Shown: piece after piece, positions 55,982 through 64,000 of the stretch
Layout of the letters: the number at the start of each line of letters is the position of its first letter
Position numbering within the stretch: the stretch's first letter is position 1
Assembly: GCA_963693365.1 (NCBI GenBank)
Contig: CAVNZM010000002.1
Span: 14,570,001 to 14,634,000, forward strand
Source of the DNA: Amoebidium appalachense
Taxonomy: Eukaryota; Ichthyosporea
Reading direction: 5' to 3'
DNA: 64,000 nt
Program-made: the position numbers and the translations under genes
The notes under the pieces: model-generated
Database searches by the model: none
What the model saw: only the letters and a program-made list of their open reading frames with translations
Told to the model about the DNA's origin: nothing

Positions 55982-56403
55982 AGGTTCTGATTATGATGCA
56001 TACTTTTGGTGCAAGTATATGCCTTTTGTCTAACGTGAACGTGCACTTCGAACTCTGCCCCCTCCCCCTCCCCCCCCCCGGGACCCACCCACCCACCCAC
56101 CCCCCTCCACCCCCCTCCACCCCCTCCCCCTCCCCTCCGCTCCCCTCCCCCTCCCCCCTCTCCCTTCCCCCCCCTCCCCCTCCCCCCCCCCCCCCTTTTT
56201 TTTTTTGTTTTTTTGGCTCGACGGGCAAAGGCCTGGAAATCAAAAAAAGGCCCGGACACTTTCTTTCATGCATAGTAACGCAATCTCGGCCAACACAATC
56301 ATCACCCCCCAGGCGGTCCCGATCCATCCTATCCATCACCCACGGCCCAGACAACATGCTCGTGTTCGGCCTGACTGCTTCCCTGGATGAACACCAACAG
56401 TGA
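46979..56403 (+). CDS. SMYD-family (SET + MYND) protein lysine methyltransferase, eleven exons
   Basis: SAM-dependent lysine methyltransferase of histones and other proteins. Exons: 46979-47138, 48061-48167, 49040-49183, 50051-50260, 51226-51353, 52012-52114, 53177-53267, 53745-53872, 54616-54769, 55417-55528, 56313-56403; 1428 nt, 475 residues, all phases consistent. Residues 16-40 are the SET N-half ([17 protein letters not shown]). Exons 2-3 encode the MYND finger (CHRC, CSAC, YCGKAC, HKLEC). Exon 5 carries the SET core ([17 protein letters not shown]), exon 6 the catalytic [10 protein letters not shown], exon 7 the post-SET Cys pattern FDCHCTAC, and exons 8-11 the helical TPR-like tail ending ITHGPDN. 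Intron 4 has a GC donor (CAG|GCAGGT), needed to keep frame. The usual NHSCxPN motif reads NHACNGN. SMYD1/2/3 cannot be separated here. Confidence 0.93.
48352..48590 (-). repeat. dispersed poly-G-led repeat, longer copy (minus strand)
   Basis: Read on the minus strand, a G run is followed by TTTGAATGCGG, CAGTGCGAAGTACGCA, GATGAAAAGCATG, AAGTATGCAACATC, then GGGCCCAAGTCATCA, a TTTCGACCCCTTAG-like motif and CTGAACTTGGGTGGGTCAACCC. These match the order in 23503-23705. It lies in SMYD intron 2 and is antisense to the gene. Confidence 0.65.
49217..49350. repeat. two CnAn composite tracts in SMYD intron 3
   Basis: C runs followed by A runs at about 49217-49257 and 49302-49350 (about 22 C then 27 A). 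The first lies about 34 nt after the exon 3 donor. A similar C block is at 49498-49532. Confidence 0.93.
49807..50016. repeat. 26-bp minisatellite, eight copies
   Basis: Eight units start at 49807, 49833, 49861, 49887, 49913, 49939, 49965 and 49991. Each begins CATGCAACCATAAACACAC or a close variant and ends ACTCTCT, ACATT or similar. One unit is 28 bp. The array ends 35 bp before exon 4 of SMYD. Confidence 0.95.
50423..50512. repeat. (AG)n microsatellite after CA repeats
   Basis: GA/AG arrays interrupted by ATGGACCT near 50465, preceded by CA/CATG-type repeats (50322-50422) in SMYD intron 4. Confidence 0.93.
50960..51201. repeat. C-rich block in SMYD intron 4
   Basis: Five or more C runs (for example 50960-50990, 51018-51036, 51099-51119, 51164-51201) with CCT and ACC interruptions, ending about 25 bp before the exon 5 acceptor (ATCAG). 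Confidence 0.92.
52373..52429. repeat. composite poly-C/poly-A tract
   Basis: About 37 C followed by about 20 A and then AAAAG units, in SMYD intron 6. Confidence 0.95.
52513..52597 (-). repeat. dispersed poly-G-led repeat, copy in SMYD intron 6
   Basis: On the minus strand a G run is followed by ATGTTATAATGTGTTACAGC, then AAGTACACATT and CACAGAGTATGCATAAGGGC. It resembles copies at 24366 and 12098 and is antisense to the host gene. Confidence 0.6.
54340..54483. repeat. (CA)n microsatellite in SMYD intron 8
   Basis: About 144 bp of CA with one CTTACAG interruption and some CG units, preceded by an ACC run and followed by C runs (54491-54579). Confidence 0.95.
55982..56062 (-). repeat. dispersed poly-G-led repeat, copy in SMYD intron 10
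   Basis: On the minus strand GCAGAGTTCGAAGTGCACGT is followed by a GACAAAAGGCATATAC-like part and AAAGTATGCATCATAATC. The order of motifs agrees with the copy at 24366-24455, and it is antisense to SMYD. Confidence 0.6.
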
Positions 56404-58221
56404 TTGGCTCATGATCACATGCTGGGAATTACCGGTTGGTGAGGTTAATTGGTTTAGTATCATAGCATTCGTTTAGTGTTATGACGTAATGTCCATGTTT
56501 GTGTATGGATGCGGCTCCGTGTGCGGCAGCAAAGCGCCATATGATGTCTGGGTATCACATATGTATGTATTTGTCGTTGTCTAAAGTGTTCCAACAATCT
56601 TATTTTTTATTTTTGTTTGCTTTCCCTCCTGTGATTATATTTCTTTGAAATTCTTGTCAGGTTCCTGCTATATTCCTACTTTTGTAATAGTCTAATATGC
56701 CTTTCAGAAGGGGTTTTTTGGGGTAAAATCACGGTCTTCTGGAACACCATAGTGATGCTACCGAAGACGCAGGGTGTTACTAAAAATAGAAAGTTCATAA
56801 TAGAAGTTTCGAGACGGTTGAAACTTGCTGTGTTAGATGGGATCACGTTGAACTACAGAGATGTAAGTGAGAATAGTCGTAGTCAGTCGAATACATTACA
56901 CGATTGCTGACAAAGGTTGACAAGCAGACTGTTGGGAGTTCGTGGCATGTAAAGCAATGTTTTTTTTCTTTTTCAGATGCTCTCGGAATCGAACTTCATG
57001 GGAAGGAATACAGCTGGCTGTATTCTTATAATGCCCTATGCTGTAATTGCTACGTTCTTATACCTTGATGATATGAGTTCTTCTAAATGAAACACCTTTG
57101 GTGGCGAGTGCTGACAGTACCGTCGGACACAAGGTACAGTGGCACGTGCACCTGCACACACGTACATACACGTGCATACATAAACATATTGAGAAGGGGT
57201 GTTTTATTAGTATTATGGGCCCATGAAACCGAGTAGCCCCATGATCAGGACTAGCCAGCTCCAACGGGGCGGGGTCGGAGGTGTGTGTGTGTGGGGGGGG
57301 GGGGGGGGAGAGGGGGGGGGTTGTGTGTGCGGTGAATGTGTGTGGGTGCATGGGTACAACACGCCCGTGTGTGTGTGCATGCATGTGTGTGTGTTTCAGC
57401 ATGTGTGTTTGTAAGTTGTGTTGGCTAATTGCTTGCAGGGTCTTGTGATGATGGTACTGAGGAAGGGGGGGGGGGGGGGGGGGGGTTTACAGGTTACAGG
57501 TTACAAGACGCTATTAGCACACATTATTACATTTACGTGACCAATTAGAACCATATCATTATTATGATTATGCCATTGGCATGGCCCCACGTCACCATAG
57601 AGAGCATGCAATTGCATGTGCATATATGCATTACTGGCAAGGATTGCCAAGATTGCTACATCCGCTATATACTTGTTCAATAATGGAGATACTATCAAAT
57701 TGCCATTTCAGTATACAAAAGTGAAGGTGTAAACCATGTTCACAACCCAGCCACTGTGCTGGCCCATGGTTAAATTTTTTCAACGGTTGATTAAACTCGC
57801 ACGTGCACACAGGTATACGTATGAAAAGATATTATTTATACAGGTCTTACGCGAAATTTTATATTTCATCAGTGATACGCGAAATTTTATATTTCATCAG
57901 TGATACATCTACTTTCCGCACCGGCCCCAAGTTTCTGGCCACATACCGGTAGCCGTGCATGGAAGGAAAGAGCCTGCCCATATGCTGCATGCATACACGG
58001 GGCGAATGCATAAATCTGCATATTATGCTATATTTACCATAACAGCATATATTGGACGTACCATCCTAAAGGCATGCAGTCCAATAAAAGACAAATGTAT
58101 ATTCACGCAAACGTGAGCCAACTTGAAACACCCACACAACACCACACTCAGTATATACATATGCAAGCAAAGAGGCCCAAAAAACATAAAAATAAAATAC
58201 AAAACAAACTAAAAATTAAAT
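56404..58221. other. intergenic region between SMYD and the Ser/Pro-rich protein gene (convergent)
   Basis: No gene recognised. Mostly ordinary, AT-rich sequence holding both 3' UTRs. It contains a G block (57293-57320), a G run (57466-57485), a triple TTACAGG (57487-57504) and a 28-bp perfect tandem duplication (57848-57903). The mirror A/T-rich stretch 58180-58221 lies next to the stop codon of the minus-strand gene. Confidence 0.5.
57848..57903. repeat. 28-bp perfect tandem duplication
   Basis: Two adjacent identical 28-bp copies (57848-57875, 57876-57903), each starting TACGCGAAATTTTATATTTC. Confidence 0.95.
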
Positions 58222-61404
<3,183 letters not shown>

Positions 61405-62657
61405 GGTGGCTGGCGCTACCTGCAACATCTGCCGGACTTAGTTGCTGAACTTTGATAATAGCTTGTAGGAAGAATGCTGGTGGTCGGCTAGCCCATTCCT
61501 AGGCTGAACAAGTCGTTGCGGTTTTCAAAGTTTCAGTGATCTCAGCTCTCCAGTTTGATCGTGTTTCCCCTAGATCGTCCAGAATAACGATGGGGTCCAT
61601 TGCAAGACTCATTGATTTTTTGAAAATTGATATGACATGATCACGGTTATCATCATCAATATCGGATTTATCAAATTATGGAAAAAATTAGCGATTGCTT
61701 TCAAAATAAAAATTAGTAGTTAAAATTGTATCTAGTATAAAGCGTATAGTAGGCCTTGATTCAGGGGTTAATATGGCTACTGAAGAATTTGAAGCCCAGG
61801 TTTCCAGAGTAAAATTTAAATTCTGTGGCTTGGTAAATTACACTTTAGGGTGATTATGGACCATCGCGGTGGCTCACACTATTACTTGAAATGGTTATAC
61901 AAAGTACATTTTGATTGGATTAGGATTTAGTTTAGCCGTTTGGGCCAATAATGACGTGTCATCCACGCGCTGACTCGCACTGAGTGACGTATGAGCCGCT
62001 GCTGAGTTGTGCACGCGCGTATACGGTACGCGTGTGTGCGTGTGTGCACGTCGACGTCACTGTGCAAGCACACACGTGTACCCGCATGCATGTCACACAA
62101 ATGGCACACACACACGGACAAAAATAAAGGACTCGTATAAACTGCATGATCAAGAGAGGTCTTGAACATACATACATACTGTGGCATTACATCCGAACAT
62201 CGACACATCTGTCGTTGAATGATCCGGAGTGGACCTCACGTGCACGTGTACACGTACTGACGGTGTGCACGCGCTGCGATGAACTTTACCGTACGCTGCA
62301 AACGATTTTTCCTTACACTCTCGCGACCGCGTGCATGCTTTCTGTCGCGGCGCCTCGACGGTTCGATAGAGTCCAGTGTTCGCTGAATGTGTAAGGAAAA
62401 ATAAGGAGCCATCTCAGTAGGTGGCAGGATCCGGACACACACACACGTGTGATCATAGTAATTACAGACGGGAGGCCATCAGGCCGCGTGGCCATGATCA
62501 TGACATGCCCGTGTAATAATGCTAAGAACACACTCACAGCAAGGTGCACACACCTTGCACACAAACAGTCACATACATTATCTTGCCTGAAAGTTGATGA
62601 TTTTTAATTAATGCTATCTCCAGCTGCGAGCAACACACGTTACCCGCTTGAAATTCT

Positions 62658-62688
<31 letters not shown>

Positions 62689-63153
62689 ATGCATTGGACT
62701 TCCCCCCCCCCCCGGCCCGCCCCCCCCCCCCTTGAAATTCTTACTGTGACCATGGTGTGTGGACGTGCCCGTACCGTTCAAAAGCGAACGTCAGAGTGCA
62801 TATTTTTTACCCAGACAGACATAGAAGGATGTCTGTACCTGCCTTTGCATCCACAAGCGTGGAAGGTGTGTGCTTGTGTGCAAATTCTCGGTGTATTTAT
62901 GTATTTCACAAATAGCCAGGTTAGAACTTGTGACTGTGATGTTTTGATGCAATTTGACGAAATATCGTGCAGACCGTATGTATTGTGCGATAAAGAGTGT
63001 GTATACCATTGTTAATCAATATCATCACACATTCCTACTTTTTTTCTGTTGCTGCGGGGCAGGCTTAACCACAATAAAGTGCCGGTTCTATCATCAAACA
63101 AAAGCTGTGTATGAAAACTGTGGCTTATGGCACACTGAAAGACAGCTACCCCC

Positions 63154-63195
<42 letters not shown>

Positions 63196-63394
63196 TCCGG
63201 GAAGTCATTTGTCATAAGCAGAAAAAAACAACACTGCAACAATAGGCCCAACACTAATAATTACCTTCCACTGATCGGGGAAGGGAGGGCTAAAAGAAAA
63301 GAAAAAAAAGAAGAAAAAAGAAAAGAAAAGAAAAAAGAAAAAGGACGAAAAGTACTAATAGATTTCCATGCACACAAACATTTTAGCATTTTAA
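61405..63394. other. intergenic region upstream of the Ser/Pro-rich gene and downstream of the ARF gene
   Basis: No gene recognised in about 2.0 kb. 61405-62620 is ordinary, AT-rich sequence and should contain the promoter of the Ser/Pro-rich gene. Two C runs lie at 62659-62687 and 62703-62730, with the 10-mer TTGAAATTCTT repeated on either side (62647, 62731). A C run (63158-63192) and an A/G-rich stretch (63293-63345) precede the ARF 3' end. Confidence 0.5.
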
Positions 63395-63537
63395 CTATGA
63401 TTTCTGATTGGTTGTAAGCCATGTGAGGCCATCTAGTAGGCCCTCCCCGGTGGTGGCACACGATGGCTGCACGTACCAGTTGCGGTCCCTAATCCGATGC
63501 ATCCCAAGTTTCTCCGTGATTTCCTGTGGTTTCATTG
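63395..63537 (-). CDS. ARF-family small GTPase, last coding exon only
   Basis: The exon encodes the last 46 residues: [20 protein letters not shown], then [20 protein letters not shown] and TTNQKS. It follows ARF1-type C-termini closely (NAAEITDKLGL, RNWYIQ, the G5 box CAT-x-G-x-GL, and GLDWL). The acceptor is TCCTTGCAG and the exon starts in phase 1, completing the Ala codon of the conserved NAM. The exon with NKQD and the rest of the G domain was not found up to base 64000 and should lie beyond the right edge. ARF proteins recruit coats and effectors on Golgi and other membranes. The usual QAT before the G5 box reads QPS here, a mild departure. Confidence 0.9.
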
Positions 63538-63554
63538 CTGCAAGGACAGAGCAG

Positions 63555-63556
<2 letters not shown>

Positions 63557-63624
<68 letters not shown>

Positions 63625-63683
63625 TTGCAGCAGTGGTCATGTGTGTGTGTGTGTGTTGCGGTGTGGGTATGGTGTGTGTGAGT

Positions 63684-63714
<31 letters not shown>

Positions 63715-63720
63715 GGGAGG
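63557..63720. repeat. (TG)n arrays and G run next to the ARF acceptor
   Basis: A TG array (63557-63622), GTG-rich sequence, and a G block (63698-63730) in the ARF intron. On the sense strand the (CA)n array ends about 18 nt before the acceptor TTGCAG. A longer G run follows at 63849-63881. The remaining bases to 64000 hold no recognisable exon. Confidence 0.93.
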
Positions 63721-63843
63721 GGGAGGGGGAGGAATGATTCGTCAGCTTTGTTGACTGTCTTCGCACTACAGAGAGCAGAGAGAGCAGGGCAGATAATGCA
63801 AAGGCACATGCATCCAAAGCTGGAACGAGAGAACAAGGGCCCC

Positions 63844-63882
<39 letters not shown>

Positions 63883-64000
63883 GGGAAGAGAGGCCGAGGA
63901 ACACTTTAATTAAAAAGACGTGGGCAAGGAAACTAAATAGAGCGGACATTCGGGCACCAGCTAAAAGACAGGGTGTGTGTTTAGCTCGGCAATGGTAGCA

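Overview
This window is nuclear DNA of an intron-rich eukaryote. Spliceosomal introns (GT-AG, plus two GC-AG) interrupt most genes. Several products belong to eukaryote-typical families: a TRMT44-type tRNA methyltransferase, a NUDT22-type UDP-sugar hydrolase, a SMYD lysine methyltransferase, an ARF GTPase and a secreted calcium-binding EGF protein. The cbEGF protein with all-phase-1 exons and the SMYD/NUDT22 pair suggest a holozoan (unicellular relative of animals, or an invertebrate), but no marker fixes the species. Intergenic and intronic DNA is full of (CA)n/(TG)n arrays and very long poly-C/poly-G runs (up to 61 nt), which create many spurious reading frames.

Layout, left to right. 814-7849 (-): ten exons of TRMT44, whose 3' end was not found and probably lies beyond the left edge. 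8887-9906 (+): an intronless NAD(P)H-hydrate dehydratase (NAXD), divergent from TRMT44. 11918-15070 (-): a three-exon 137-residue single-pass membrane protein with an exact-pattern inverted repeat in intron 1. 16476-26034 (-): an eleven-exon secreted protein with nine EGF-like modules. 26035-30106: no gene seen. 30107-31048 (+): an intronless type I membrane protein with an acidic decapeptide repeat. 33034-36043 (-) and 37592-40626 (+): head-to-head inverted twin SDR genes with the same five-exon structure. 42527-46325 (-): a NUDT22-like gene. 46979-56403 (+): an eleven-exon SMYD gene, divergent from NUDT22. 58222-61404 (-): a Ser/Pro-rich two-exon gene with a one-base frame break at a homopolymer. 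63395-63537 (-): the last exon of an ARF-family GTPase that continues past the right edge.

The genes do not form one pathway; they are mostly housekeeping enzymes in three divergent pairs (TRMT44/NAXD, SDR/SDR, NUDT22/SMYD). Exons were placed by joining splice-site-bounded segments whose phases match and whose conserved family motifs run on across each junction. Every complete model sums to a whole number of codons, except the gene with the frame break, where one extra base is predicted.

The most interesting signal is not a gene. Poly-C runs sit just downstream of many 5' splice sites and (CA)n arrays run directly into many 3' splice sites (...CACAG). A dispersed repeat that begins with poly-G recurs in the introns of several genes, always antisense to the host gene. 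Intron sequence in the EGF gene is better conserved between two adjacent introns than the exons are, whereas the SDR twins show the opposite pattern.
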